This document shows, one piece after another, positions 36,311-44,463 of a stretch of DNA of 64,000 bases (positions are counted from its first letter, which is position 1; the number at the start of each line of letters is the position of its first letter). The notes below the pieces were generated by a model. The model had not been told where the DNA came from. It made no database searches and saw nothing but the letters and a program-made list of their open reading frames with translations. Both the position numbers and the translations under genes were made by a program. Location: assembly GCA_041946825.1 (NCBI GenBank), contig JBHGBD010000006.1, positions 92,637 to 156,636 of the forward strand, read 5' to 3'. This DNA is from CAZTHM01 sp041946825 (lineage in GTDB: Bacteria; Acidobacteriota; Terriglobia; UBA7540).

Positions 36311-36464
36311 CTGGGGCTTGCGGCCATCGTCCCGAAGCCGGGAGTCCAGAACGGAGTTATTCGCTAATCAACACTCCTCCGCCAGAACCTTAAATCTAGG
36401 GGAAAAGGTGCGGAGCGTCAAGGCGGGCTTGCGCCGGACTTGGGGTGGCGCACCGCGCGGAGAG

Positions 36465-37436
36465 TCACATCGCGAGAATTCGTTCCAGTTCCAGCAGGCG
36501 CGGGTCAAGGGATTTGTGCTTGTCGACGACATCAGCGAGCGGCGTAATGCAAATCTCATCCTTGTGGATACCCACCAGAACCCCGAACCGGCCCTCGGCC
36601 AGGCAATCGGTCGCTGCGGCGCCCAAGCGCGTTCCGAGCAGACGATCGAACGCTGTGGGCGTGCCGCCGCGCTGGACGTGGCCGAGCGTCGTCACCCGCA
36701 AATCGAATCCCAGCCGGGCGCGATTGTCCTGGAAGTATTTCATCAGCGCCTCGGCGTTGTATTTGGCGCCTTCGGCCACCACGATCAGCGCGTGAGGCTT
36801 GCCCCGCCGGTAACCATCGTGGAGTTCCTCCGCTATTTCATCAGGGTCAATCTCGCGTTCAGGAACGATGACCGCTTCGGCCCCTCCTGCCAGAGCCGCC
36901 ATCAGCGCCAGGTAGCCGCAGTTGCGGCCCATAACCTCAATGAGGAAGGCACGCTGGTGCGACGAGGCTGTAACCTTTAATCGGTCGATCGCTTCGAGCG
37001 CGATGTTGAGCGCCGTGTCCACGCCGATGGTGATGTCCGACCCGCACAAGTCGTTGTCGATCGTCGAAGCCACACCCACCACGGGAAAGCTTATCTGAGA
37101 GATCGCGTGCGAGCCGGTTTGCGATCCGTTCCCGCCAATGACCACCAACGCGTCTATGCTCTGCTGATGAAGCTGGCGAATCGCCTCAATCCGCCCTTCC
37201 TCGGTCTTGAATTCCGCCGAGCGAGCGCTGCCAAGAATCGTTCCGCCGCGCTGCATGATTCCGCCCACGTCCCGAGCGCCCAAGGACACGAACTTCCCCG
37301 ACAAAAGCCCGGAGTATCCGTGCTTGACCCCAAAGACTTCCCATTTCCGTGCCAAGCCCGTCCTCACGACAGCCCGAATGGCGGCATTCATTCCGGGAGC
37401 GTCGCCACCGCTGGTCAATACGGCGATTCGCTTCAT
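36465..37436 (-). CDS. pfkA: 6-phosphofructokinase
   Basis: 323 residues, the length of bacterial ATP-type enzymes. 'LTSGGDAPGMNAAIRAVVR' (7-25), 'TIDNDLCGSDITIGVDTALN' with the catalytic Asp, 'EVMGRNCGYLAL' and 'LGHVQRGGTPTAFDR' are conserved. It phosphorylates fructose 6-phosphate in glycolysis. The nucleotide-binding loop reads 'GGNGSQTG' where E. coli PfkA has 'GGDGSYMG'. The following Gly (not Asp) fits ATP rather than pyrophosphate as donor. Confidence 0.95.
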   Translation of the reverse strand: MKRIAVLTSGGDAPGMNAAIRAVVRTGLARKWEVFGVKHGYSGLLSGKFVSLGARDVGGIMQRGGTILGSARSAEFKTEEGRIEAIRQLHQQSIDALVVIGGNGSQTGSHAISQISFPVVGVASTIDNDLCGSDITIGVDTALNIALEAIDRLKVTASSHQRAFLIEVMGRNCGYLALMAALAGGAEAVIVPEREIDPDEIAEELHDGYRRGKPHALIVVAEGAKYNAEALMKYFQDNRARLGFDLRVTTLGHVQRGGTPTAFDRLLGTRLGAAATDCLAEGRFGVLVGIHKDEICITPLADVVDKHKSLDPRLLELERILAM

Positions 37437-37684
37437 GTCAGCTCCGTCGGCAGTGGTTTGTTATGGCGCTCCGAACCATATCCCAATCGCATTCCTCGCA
37501 CAAGGGAGGGGCTGGGGCGGTAAGCCATTCTGTCGTCTGCCCCGCCCAGGTGGAAGGGTTTTTGGCGGACTTTACGAGCGCTGGATTTGATAAACTGAAA
37601 GACTCACGTTCGGTTCGATAAAAGGGTGTCATCCACAACCGGTTAGCTCGTTATAGCGCGCCCGAATCAGAATAGGAGGCCACT

Positions 37685-39322
37685 GTGCCCAGGCGGTTGC
37701 TTGGTTTGTCGGTGCTCGTTTTTATTCTCCTTCTGGTGGCTTTTTCCGGCGGGACGCCTGCCAGTGCCCCGGCCACGCAGGAGACGGCTCGCAAGCCCAA
37801 ACTCGTCATCGTCATCATCATCGACCAGTTCCGTCCCGACTACCTGGTTCGGTTCCGGCCACAATTCGTCGAGAAGGGCTTCAACATGCTCCTGAGCGGC
37901 GCGAATTTCGTCAACTGCCGCTACGACTACGCCGTCACCGCCACCGGTCCGGGCCACGCCACACTTCTGACCGGGACGTACCCGCAAGTCCACGGAATCA
38001 TCGAGAATTCCTGGTACGACCGAGCGCAGGGGCGGGAAATCAACTGCGTGGAGGACCCCCGCGCGAAGCTCGTTGACTCCCCGGCCGGTGTGACTGACCA
38101 GCAAGGCCGGTCCCCGCTGAATCTTGAGGGCGATACCCTGGGCGACGAGCTACGCATGGCCTCGGATTTCAAATCCAAGGTCATCGATATTGCTCTGAAA
38201 GACCGGGCGGCCATCCTGCCGGGAGGGCACACATCCAACGCCGCGTACTGGTACAAGTCCTCAACCGGACATTTTGTCACCTCCACGTATTACATGAATG
38301 CCCTGCCGGACTGGGTAGCCAAGTTCAATGAGAGTTCCCCTGCCAAAGCTTATTGCGGGAAATCGTGGCAGGCGCTGCCCGAGACTCCGGGCGCGGGTGG
38401 GAAGATCTTCCACGAATTCGCTACGGCGCCCGGCGACCCTTGCCCAGACCGGAAATTCTTGGAATCCGTCAACAGTTCGCCCTACATCTCAGAGGTCGAA
38501 CTCAAGTTCGCGGCCGAGGCGGTCCGCAATGAACGCCTTGGACAAGGCCCGGCAACCGATCTCCTTACAATCTCACTCAGCGCGAACGATTACATCGGCC
38601 ACGCTTTCGGCCCGTATAGTCCTGAAGTCGCGGACACGACCATACGCACCGACCGCTTTCTGGCGGAATTCTTCGCCGAGATTAACCGTCTGGTTGGACT
38701 AGAAAACGTCTGGATAGCACTTTCAGCAGACCACGGGGTCGCTCCGACGCCAGCCTTTATCATGGAGCACAAGCTCGGAATGGGTCTCTTCCGAGTTGGG
38801 GCGGTCAAGCAAGCGGTCGACTCCGCGCTCACCCAGGCTTTTGGGCGCGACCAATGGATACTAAGCCTTGGAATTCCCTACATTTACCTGAATCAAGCGG
38901 CCATCGCCAAACGGCAGATTCCGCCCGACCAAGTCGAGGCTGTGGCGGCACGGGCAGCAGCATCGGTGCCGGGCGTCAAGACAGCGTTCACACGAACTCA
39001 GGTGATGGCAGGAACCGCCGGCCAATCTCCCTTGGCCCGCAAGGCCACCAATGCATTCGAAAGCCACCGGAGCGGAGACGTGTTTCTCGTCCTCGACCTA
39101 TATGCCGTCCCTTCGGACGGTGAAACGGAAACGACTCATGGGGCCCCGTGGGATTATGATGCACAGGTACCACTCCTGCTCTGGGGGTCGGCTTTCCGCC
39201 CAGGCACATACTCGTTTCCATGCGAAACCATCGACCTGGCCCCGACACTCGCGGCTGCGCTAGGCTTGAACCAGCCTTCCGGGGCGCAGGGGCGCCCATT
39301 AAGCTCTGCTCTAAAGCCCTAG
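37685..39322 (+). CDS. PafA-like alkaline phosphatase superfamily protein
   Basis: 545 residues with a signal peptide (about 1-30). Metal ligands of the alkaline-phosphatase fold are visible: 'IIDQFRPDYL' (Asp47), the nucleophile region 'TATGPGHATLLTGTYP' (Thr87 before GPGH), 'NDYIGHAFGP' and 'LSADHGVAPTP'. The Thr-GPGH form and length match phosphate-irrepressible PafA-type phosphomonoesterases. Predicted periplasmic. The start is a GTG preceded by AGGAGG. Starts a plus-strand stretch that also holds the second RlpA. Confidence 0.85.
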   Translation: MPRRLLGLSVLVFILLLVAFSGGTPASAPATQETARKPKLVIVIIIDQFRPDYLVRFRPQFVEKGFNMLLSGANFVNCRYDYAVTATGPGHATLLTGTYPQVHGIIENSWYDRAQGREINCVEDPRAKLVDSPAGVTDQQGRSPLNLEGDTLGDELRMASDFKSKVIDIALKDRAAILPGGHTSNAAYWYKSSTGHFVTSTYYMNALPDWVAKFNESSPAKAYCGKSWQALPETPGAGGKIFHEFATAPGDPCPDRKFLESVNSSPYISEVELKFAAEAVRNERLGQGPATDLLTISLSANDYIGHAFGPYSPEVADTTIRTDRFLAEFFAEINRLVGLENVWIALSADHGVAPTPAFIMEHKLGMGLFRVGAVKQAVDSALTQAFGRDQWILSLGIPYIYLNQAAIAKRQIPPDQVEAVAARAAASVPGVKTAFTRTQVMAGTAGQSPLARKATNAFESHRSGDVFLVLDLYAVPSDGETETTHGAPWDYDAQVPLLLWGSAFRPGTYSFPCETIDLAPTLAAALGLNQPSGAQGRPLSSALKP

Positions 39323-39455
39323 CACCCAAGATTCTCGCTTCGTTACCACCTGGAATTCATGCGGAGATCCATACCAAACGCGCGAATTCCGCTATCCTGG
39401 ATCGGCGCCGTGCTTTACCTACCGACCAGACGGTAAGTCATGCCCGATCTTTAAC

Positions 39456-39484
39456 TTGACAGGAAGTACCGTTTTCCCTACAAT
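39456..39484 (+). promoter_or_regulatory. Near-consensus sigma-70 promoter
   Basis: TTGACA at 39456-39461, a 17-nt spacer and TACAAT at 39479-39484. It lies 84 bases before the RlpA-like ATG and is the best vegetative-type promoter I see in the window. Confidence 0.7.
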
Positions 39485-39567
39485 TCCTTTGTTCCCCAGC
39501 CCTTGGCAAACGGCAGAAAGACCGTCGAGGTTAGCCTCGGCGAGTACATGTAAGAAAGCGAGGTCTT

Positions 39568-40035
39568 ATGCGCAAACTGGTCATGGGCTGCGCGGTAGCA
39601 GCCTTTGTAGTCCTGTCACCCTGCTCTGAGGCTCGCCCGTCTGGGGCAATTTCGATCCTCTACCCCATTTCAACCGTTTCCCGGTCGGAGACCGGTATTG
39701 CCAGTTGGTACGGGCAGAAGTTCCAAGGAAACCCCACGGCGAGTGGCGAAATCTATGATATGAATGGACTTACGGCCGCTCACAGGGAACTCCCGATGGG
39801 AACGAAGGTAAAGGTCACAAACCTAATAAACAATAAGTCTGTAATGGTCAGAATCAACGATCGTGGCCCTGCCATCGACGGGCGGTTAATTGATGTCTCT
39901 ATGGCGGCTGCCAAAGCCATCGGCATGCGCGCTCTCGGGCTGGCTCCGGTTCGCCTTGAAATAGTGAGCAAGCCGACCCCTCCGACTTCCCCCGAGCGTC
40001 TGCAAACTCCTGAGCCCTTCCGCGCCGCCTTCTAG
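39568..40035 (+). CDS. RlpA-like double-psi beta-barrel protein without SPOR
   Basis: 155 residues with a signal peptide (1-22). The barrel has 'TGIASWYGQKFQGNPTASGEIYDMNGLTAAHRELPMGTKVKVTNL' and 'VMVRINDRGPAIDGRLIDVSMAAAKAIGM', directly comparable with the lipoprotein at 11591-12346. It lacks the lipobox Cys and the C-terminal SPOR domain; the tail is a short Pro-rich segment. It has a strong promoter of its own. By eye the coding DNA is somewhat richer in A/T than its neighbours. Role in peptidoglycan remodelling is inferred. Confidence 0.85.
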   Translation: MRKLVMGCAVAAFVVLSPCSEARPSGAISILYPISTVSRSETGIASWYGQKFQGNPTASGEIYDMNGLTAAHRELPMGTKVKVTNLINNKSVMVRINDRGPAIDGRLIDVSMAAAKAIGMRALGLAPVRLEIVSKPTPPTSPERLQTPEPFRAAF

Positions 40036-40155
40036 CGCCCCCCAAGACCCTGCCCACAAGCGACGCCCGATCGTCCAAGCCTCCGACCCAGGGAATCATC
40101 CCTCCGGACGGCTCGACACGGATTCCTCCGAGGCTGCGTTCGCCCGGCAGGTTGG

Positions 40156-40638
40156 TTATCGGGGGGGAGCAGTCGTAGGTTCGAGCTTGTAGTTGCGAAT
40201 CGAACCGCCCACGCCAACCCCGATATGGACGATAGAGACCCAGCGCTCCAATTTGTGGTGGCCGGTTCGGTGGAAGAGGTAGGAAACGCCGATGGAGAGC
40301 GCCGTGCCGGCCGCCTCGATTCCGACAAAAAGCGGCCGGTTGTCAACAATGCTGTTGCTCAAGAGCGCTTCGTTCACGCCCCGCGAGCGCATGTCGCGCG
40401 TGGAAGCGTAGTCGAGCGCTCTTGCGCCCGCCACGCCCGCGAAGAGTGCGGCGTTCGTGGAATCCCAGAAGCGGTGCGGCGGCGATCCCTTGGCCGGAGC
40501 AGATTGCGCCTTCTGTGCGTTCTCGCCCGGGTCGGGGTTCTCCGCCGGAACCTGCTGTCCCTGGAGGGGCGAAATCCAGAGCGTGGCAGCCGCACAGGCC
40601 AGAACGGCGGCGCCTTTCAGCCTCGCAACTTTTCTCAC
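40156..40638 (-). CDS. Small predicted membrane protein
   Basis: About 160 residues from a GTG at 40638; the longer frame runs through the upstream gene in another phase and is not used. N-terminal signal-like segment ('KGAAVLACAAATLWISPLQGQ'), a Pro/Asp-rich linker, then hydrophobic stretches 'ALFAGVAGARALDYASTRDM' and 'PLFVGIEAAGTALSIGVSYLF'. The 'ALDYASTRDMRSRGVNEALLSN' segment resembles small acidobacterial membrane proteins of unknown role. Downstream of the Tat-signalled dehydrogenase subunit. Confidence 0.6.
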   Translation of the reverse strand: MRKVARLKGAAVLACAAATLWISPLQGQQVPAENPDPGENAQKAQSAPAKGSPPHRFWDSTNAALFAGVAGARALDYASTRDMRSRGVNEALLSNSIVDNRPLFVGIEAAGTALSIGVSYLFHRTGHHKLERWVSIVHIGVGVGGSIRNYKLEPTTAPPR

Positions 40639-40679
40639 AGGGATGATTCTCTGACTTCCTGATAATTTCCGAACGCTGG

Positions 40680-41276
40680 CTAGGACTCCGGCACGGGCGG
40701 ACAGCCGGGGAATTCCGCCAAATAATCGTTCCCGATATACCCCAGAAACTTGATTCCGATCTCGCTGGTGAAGAACCCGTCCGCCGTCAGGTTGCGGAGC
40801 AACGCGAAAAAGTGGATGCCCGTGGACAGCGACGAATCCTTCTCCGCGCTCTTCCGGTAGGCAATCAGGTCCAGGATTTCCCGTTGCTGCGCGGGCGTGC
40901 ACTGCAGATAGGCGCCGCCGAAGCGTTGTTTGCAGGTGGCGTCCAACCAGATCAGTCCCCCGCCCAGCCGCCGCTGGTACTCTTCGTTCTCGCTGGTCAG
41001 CAGATCGATGAATTCCGGCGCGCCGGCCTCGATGGCGCCGCCCGCGCCGTCGCCGGGCGGAATAATCGTTTGGCAAAGTGTCTGGAGCGTTTTGTACTGC
41101 TGCGACGTAAAAAACTTGGGCGTATAAGCTCCCGCCGGTGCCGCAGCTTTTTCCTGCTTCACCATTTTGTGCGCGTGCTGCGCCGCCTGGAGCGGAATCG
41201 CCGTGAGCACCGAGCCCGCCGGCACCGTCGCAGCAAGGGTCCGCAGAATATCGCGTCGTGAGATAGTTCGGTTCAT
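40680..41276 (-). CDS. Gluconate 2-dehydrogenase subunit 3-like protein with Tat signal
   Basis: 198 residues from the ATG at 41276. The N-terminus 'MNRTISRRDILRTLAATVPAGSVL' is a twin-arginine signal. The body, with 'FTSQQYKTLQTLCQTIIPPGDGAGGAIEAGAPEFIDLL' and 'FFALLRNLTADGFFTSEIGIKFLGYIGN', is the gluconate_2-dh3 family. In membrane gluconate and FAD-glucose dehydrogenases this small subunit carries the Tat signal for the GMC catalytic subunit. The GMC gene lies directly upstream; a cytochrome subunit is not seen. Confidence 0.88.
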   Translation of the reverse strand: MNRTISRRDILRTLAATVPAGSVLTAIPLQAAQHAHKMVKQEKAAAPAGAYTPKFFTSQQYKTLQTLCQTIIPPGDGAGGAIEAGAPEFIDLLTSENEEYQRRLGGGLIWLDATCKQRFGGAYLQCTPAQQREILDLIAYRKSAEKDSSLSTGIHFFALLRNLTADGFFTSEIGIKFLGYIGNDYLAEFPGCPPVPES

Positions 41277-41297
41277 CTTGTGCAACTCCGGACCAAA

Positions 41298-41332
41298 GGG
41301 CGAAGAACGAAGGACGAATGACAGATGACGAA
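41298..41332. repeat. Heptad repeat tract (left arm) between GMC and subunit 3 genes
   Basis: Five units, GGGCGAA, GAACGAA, GGACGAA, TGACAGA, TGACGAA, at a 7-nt period. Partly complementary to the tract at 41374-41422, so the transcript can fold here. Confidence 0.7.
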
Positions 41333-41373
41333 AAACCGGCAAAGAAGGCTGCTTTTTTGGACTTTCAATCTTC

Positions 41374-41422
41374 TCACCTCACACTCTGCACTCCGCAATT
41401 CGTCATTCGTAATTGTTCGCCT
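41374..41422. repeat. Heptad repeat tract (right arm) at the GMC gene 3' end
   Basis: Seven units at a 7-nt period: TCACCTC, ACACTCT, GCACTCC, GCAATTC, GTCATTC, GTAATTG, TTCGCCT. The last base is the end of the GMC stop region. Confidence 0.65.
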
Positions 41423-43131
41423 CAAATCTCGCCTTTCTTTGCCAGTTCGAGCAGGTATTCCGACGCCCTCCATGAGGCCGCCAGAATCGTCAGCGTCGGA
41501 TTCTTGTCGGGATTGGTCACAAAGCAGGCGCCGTCGGTCACAAATAGGTTCTTCACGTCATGCGCCTGGCAGAACCCGTTGAGCGCCGACGTTCTGGGAT
41601 TCTTTCCCATCCGCACGGTTCCCAGCTCGTGGATGATCTCGCCACCTTCGGAAATTCCGTACGGGTTACTTCCCGCCGGCTCCGTCTTCGTGAGGTAGGT
41701 TCCACCGGCTGCCTCGACGATGGCGCGGAAAGTCTCCTGCATATCCCTGGCCATCCTGATTTCGTTGTCGCTCCACTGGAAGTGGAAGCGCAGCACCGGA
41801 ATCCCCCACTCGTCCACGACGTCGGGATCGATCTCGCAGTACGTCCGGTCGTTGGGGATCATTTCGCCGCGCCCGGAAAGGCCGATGAACGCGCCATAAA
41901 GCTGCTTGCACTTCTGCTTGAGCGCCGCGCCATAGCCTTCCTGATGCTGGCAGATCCCGTGGAACTGCCCGGCGTGCGGCATGCCGCGCCCGCCGCCGAA
42001 CTCGATGTGATAGCCGCGCAGGAAATCGTTCTTGCGGTCGAATTTCCACCAAGGAATGTACATGTGCATGCCGCCCACGCCGTCGTGATTGTGCGGCGGC
42101 ATCTTCTCGAGCTGGGGGAAGTATCCCGCACCGTCGGAGCCGACCGAATCCACCAGATAACGCCCCACGACGCCGGAGGAATTTGCCAGGCCGTCGGGGA
42201 AGAGCGTAGATTTCGAATTGAGCAGCAGGCGTGTGGATTCGCAGGTGCTTCCCGCGACGACAAAGGCCCGCGCACGCACTTGCTGTTCGGTGCGCGTGGT
42301 TTTGTCCACATAGGAAACCGCCGCGGCCTTGCCGTCCTTTCCGACCAGAATCTCCCGCGCCATGGCGTTGGTGATAAGCGTCATGCGCCCCGTCGCCAGG
42401 GCGGGCGGAATCAACACCTGGCTGGAGCTGAAATTCGACGCCGTGCGACACCCGCGCCCGCACTGGTCGCAATAGTGACACGGGGCGCGCCCGTTCAACG
42501 ATTGCGTGATGATCGCCAGGCGCGATGGCACGCAAAGCACGCCGACTTTGTCGCAAGCCTTCTTGATCAGGAGGTCCGTGCAGCGCGGCTTGGGCGGTGG
42601 CATGAAGATGCCGTCGGGGGCGCTGGGGATATTTTCCTTGGTGCCGAAAACTCCGATGTAGGATTCGACTTTGTCGTAATAGGGCGCGAGGTCCTGGTAA
42701 GTAATCGGCCAGTCGTCGCCCGCGCCGTCGGTCGAACGCGCTTTGAAATCAACTTCCGCGAAGCGCAGCGCAATGCGCCCCCAGTGGTTGGTGCGCCCGC
42801 CCACGATACGCGAGCGGAACCAGCGGAACTTCGAGCCCGCCGCGGAAGTGTACGGCTCCCCTTCGATCGTCCACGCGCCGTTGGGGGCCATGAATTCGGT
42901 CTTCCCGAAATCCTCGAATCCCGCGCCGCCGATTCCCGCGCCGCGATGCGCGAGTTCGTACGGCCACACGTGTTCTTTGTAATCCTTTTCAGGGTTAAGC
43001 GGCGGCCCCGCCTCCAGCATCACCACCTGGAGGCCGCCCTCGGCCAGGAGCTTCGCCGCGGCGCCTCCCGCTGCTCCAGAACCGATGATGCAGATGTCGT
43101 ACACCTTCGGCGAGCGCACAATTTCCGGCAT
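41422..43131 (-). CDS. GMC-family FAD oxidoreductase
   Basis: 569 residues from the ATG at 43131. 'YDICIIGSGAAGGAAAKLLAEGGLQVVMLEAGP' is the FAD dinucleotide fold; 'GRTNHWGRIALRF' and 'CHYCDQCGRGC' (a cysteine cluster) follow, and the C-terminal 'HELGTVRMGKNPRTSALNGFCQAHDVKNLFVTDGACFVTNPDKNPTLTI' is the GMC_oxred_C signature with the catalytic His/Asn region. It lacks a signal peptide, consistent with export as a hitchhiker on the Tat-signalled subunit 3. Likely oxidises a sugar or alditol; substrate unassigned. Confidence 0.92.
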   Translation of the reverse strand: MPEIVRSPKVYDICIIGSGAAGGAAAKLLAEGGLQVVMLEAGPPLNPEKDYKEHVWPYELAHRGAGIGGAGFEDFGKTEFMAPNGAWTIEGEPYTSAAGSKFRWFRSRIVGGRTNHWGRIALRFAEVDFKARSTDGAGDDWPITYQDLAPYYDKVESYIGVFGTKENIPSAPDGIFMPPPKPRCTDLLIKKACDKVGVLCVPSRLAIITQSLNGRAPCHYCDQCGRGCRTASNFSSSQVLIPPALATGRMTLITNAMAREILVGKDGKAAAVSYVDKTTRTEQQVRARAFVVAGSTCESTRLLLNSKSTLFPDGLANSSGVVGRYLVDSVGSDGAGYFPQLEKMPPHNHDGVGGMHMYIPWWKFDRKNDFLRGYHIEFGGGRGMPHAGQFHGICQHQEGYGAALKQKCKQLYGAFIGLSGRGEMIPNDRTYCEIDPDVVDEWGIPVLRFHFQWSDNEIRMARDMQETFRAIVEAAGGTYLTKTEPAGSNPYGISEGGEIIHELGTVRMGKNPRTSALNGFCQAHDVKNLFVTDGACFVTNPDKNPTLTILAASWRASEYLLELAKKGEI

Positions 43132-43472
43132 GAAATGTTTTTCCCCCGTTTGCCCTGAACGATCAATACCACAGCAGCGATCCCTGTTCGCCGAACCCTC
43201 TTTCGCGAGGATCCGACGGACAGAGACCGGCGCCGCAGCCACATGCCGATCCAATACCTGGAAGCTGTTGCAAGACCCGGCTTAATCGCGTGTCAGGGCC
43301 CCGATTTATCGGGGCCGAACCGATGTCTTGACGCCAGCGGCTTCAGCCGCTGGGGGCCGACCAGGCACCTCAGGGGCTAAAGCCCCCTTTTTCTCCGACC
43401 TCTATCGGCACGACTAAAGTCGTGCCCTGACAATACGAACGGAAGGTTCTGCAACCGCTTCTAAGAAACGCA
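43132..43472. other. Gap between isomerase and GMC genes, mostly a repeat element
   Basis: About 340 bp on the same strand as both genes. 43258-43462 is copy A of the 205-nt multi-hairpin element; the remaining ~125 bp upstream of the GMC start hold no recognised signal. Confidence 0.6.
43258..43462. repeat. 205-nt multi-hairpin MITE-like element, copy A
   Basis: About 88% identical by eye to 55195-55398. Ends are inverted repeats (GGAAGC... and ...GCTTCT, imperfect over ~20 nt). Inside are four palindromes in a row: 43297-43316 (perfect 9-bp arms), 43335-43352, 43373-43386, and 43407-43426 (perfect 9-bp arms, GGCACGACT/AGTCGTGCC). No open frame and no obvious target-site duplication. Confidence 0.88.
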
Positions 43473-44402
43473 CTACAAATACCGGAGCAATTCGTCCAGC
43501 GTCTTCTGGACCCCCGCGTAAGGATCGCCGGGCCCCTCAAACTCAATCGAATAGATACCCTTGAATCCCGCCTGCTTGGAGACCGCCATGGAGCCCGCGA
43601 AATCGTATTTGGTCTCCTTGCCTGCGGAGTCGAATTCCAGGCCCTTGGCGTGGCAAACCACGTTGGCGTGGCCGAATAAGAGCTTCAAGCCGCGCTGGCG
43701 CGTCGGCTCGTCGGGGAAGTTGGCAAAATCCGGCAGCGCGCCGAAATACTCGCTGCCCACTTCGGTGAACAGCTTCACCAGTTCTTCCGGGTGCTCCGAG
43801 CCCACGCCGCCGTGGTTCTCAATGATCACCTGCACGCCGCGCGACTTGCCGTGCGCCGCCAGCGCCTTGTAGGACTCGATGGTGGGCGCGAGGTTTTGGG
43901 GATTCATTTTTCCCGGATCGCAACGTACCGATTTCGTTCCGATTGTCGCGCCGATATCGATCCATTTCTTTCCGGCGGTAACCGCTTTCTGGCGCACCGC
44001 GGAATCGGGATCCGAGAGGCCGCCCTTCGTCCAAAATTCCTGAATATCGATGGGCATGTTAACCACTTGCGAATGTGCCTTGGCCAGCCGATCCTTCAAG
44101 TCCTTCAAGTATCCCGCCTCGGTCGAGGAGAGATGGGGCGCGCAAATCTCCAGGTGGTGGATCTTGTAGCGGTCCGCGATCATCTCGGGAAAGTCCAGAA
44201 GCTCGAGCATCGCTCCTGGCAGGTTGAAGTCATCATCGCGGGTCGATTTGAAATAGTTATGAAGACTCCAGCTGGATACCCCGATGCGTTGGAGTTTTTC
44301 AGCCGCGGGCGGCGCGGCGGCCCAGAGGCCCCGCGCGCGCGCCGCCATTCCCGCCGCGAAGGCGCCGGCGCCGATTCCAGTCAGAAAATCTCTTCGTCTC
44401 AT
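43473..44402 (-). CDS. Tat-exported sugar phosphate isomerase/epimerase-like protein
   Basis: 309 residues from the ATG at 44402. The N-terminus 'MRRRDFLTGIGAGAFAAGMAAR' is a twin-arginine signal. The TIM-barrel part has 'IGVSSWSLHNYF', 'HHLEICAPHLSS', 'VVNMPIDI', 'VIIENHGGVGSEHPEELVKL', 'LPDFANFPDE' and 'YSIEFEGPGDP', giving Glu/His/Asp metal ligands. Exported relatives include 3-keto-glycoside eliminases/hydratases and epimerases. An ordinary cytoplasmic xylose-isomerase role is unlikely because of the signal. Confidence 0.85.
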   Translation of the reverse strand: MRRRDFLTGIGAGAFAAGMAARARGLWAAAPPAAEKLQRIGVSSWSLHNYFKSTRDDDFNLPGAMLELLDFPEMIADRYKIHHLEICAPHLSSTEAGYLKDLKDRLAKAHSQVVNMPIDIQEFWTKGGLSDPDSAVRQKAVTAGKKWIDIGATIGTKSVRCDPGKMNPQNLAPTIESYKALAAHGKSRGVQVIIENHGGVGSEHPEELVKLFTEVGSEYFGALPDFANFPDEPTRQRGLKLLFGHANVVCHAKGLEFDSAGKETKYDFAGSMAVSKQAGFKGIYSIEFEGPGDPYAGVQKTLDELLRYL

Positions 44403-44463
44403 TCGATCATCCTCCTTTTGCGAGGGCGTCAGGAGGGTCCCGCGAAAACCCGACATTATAACG

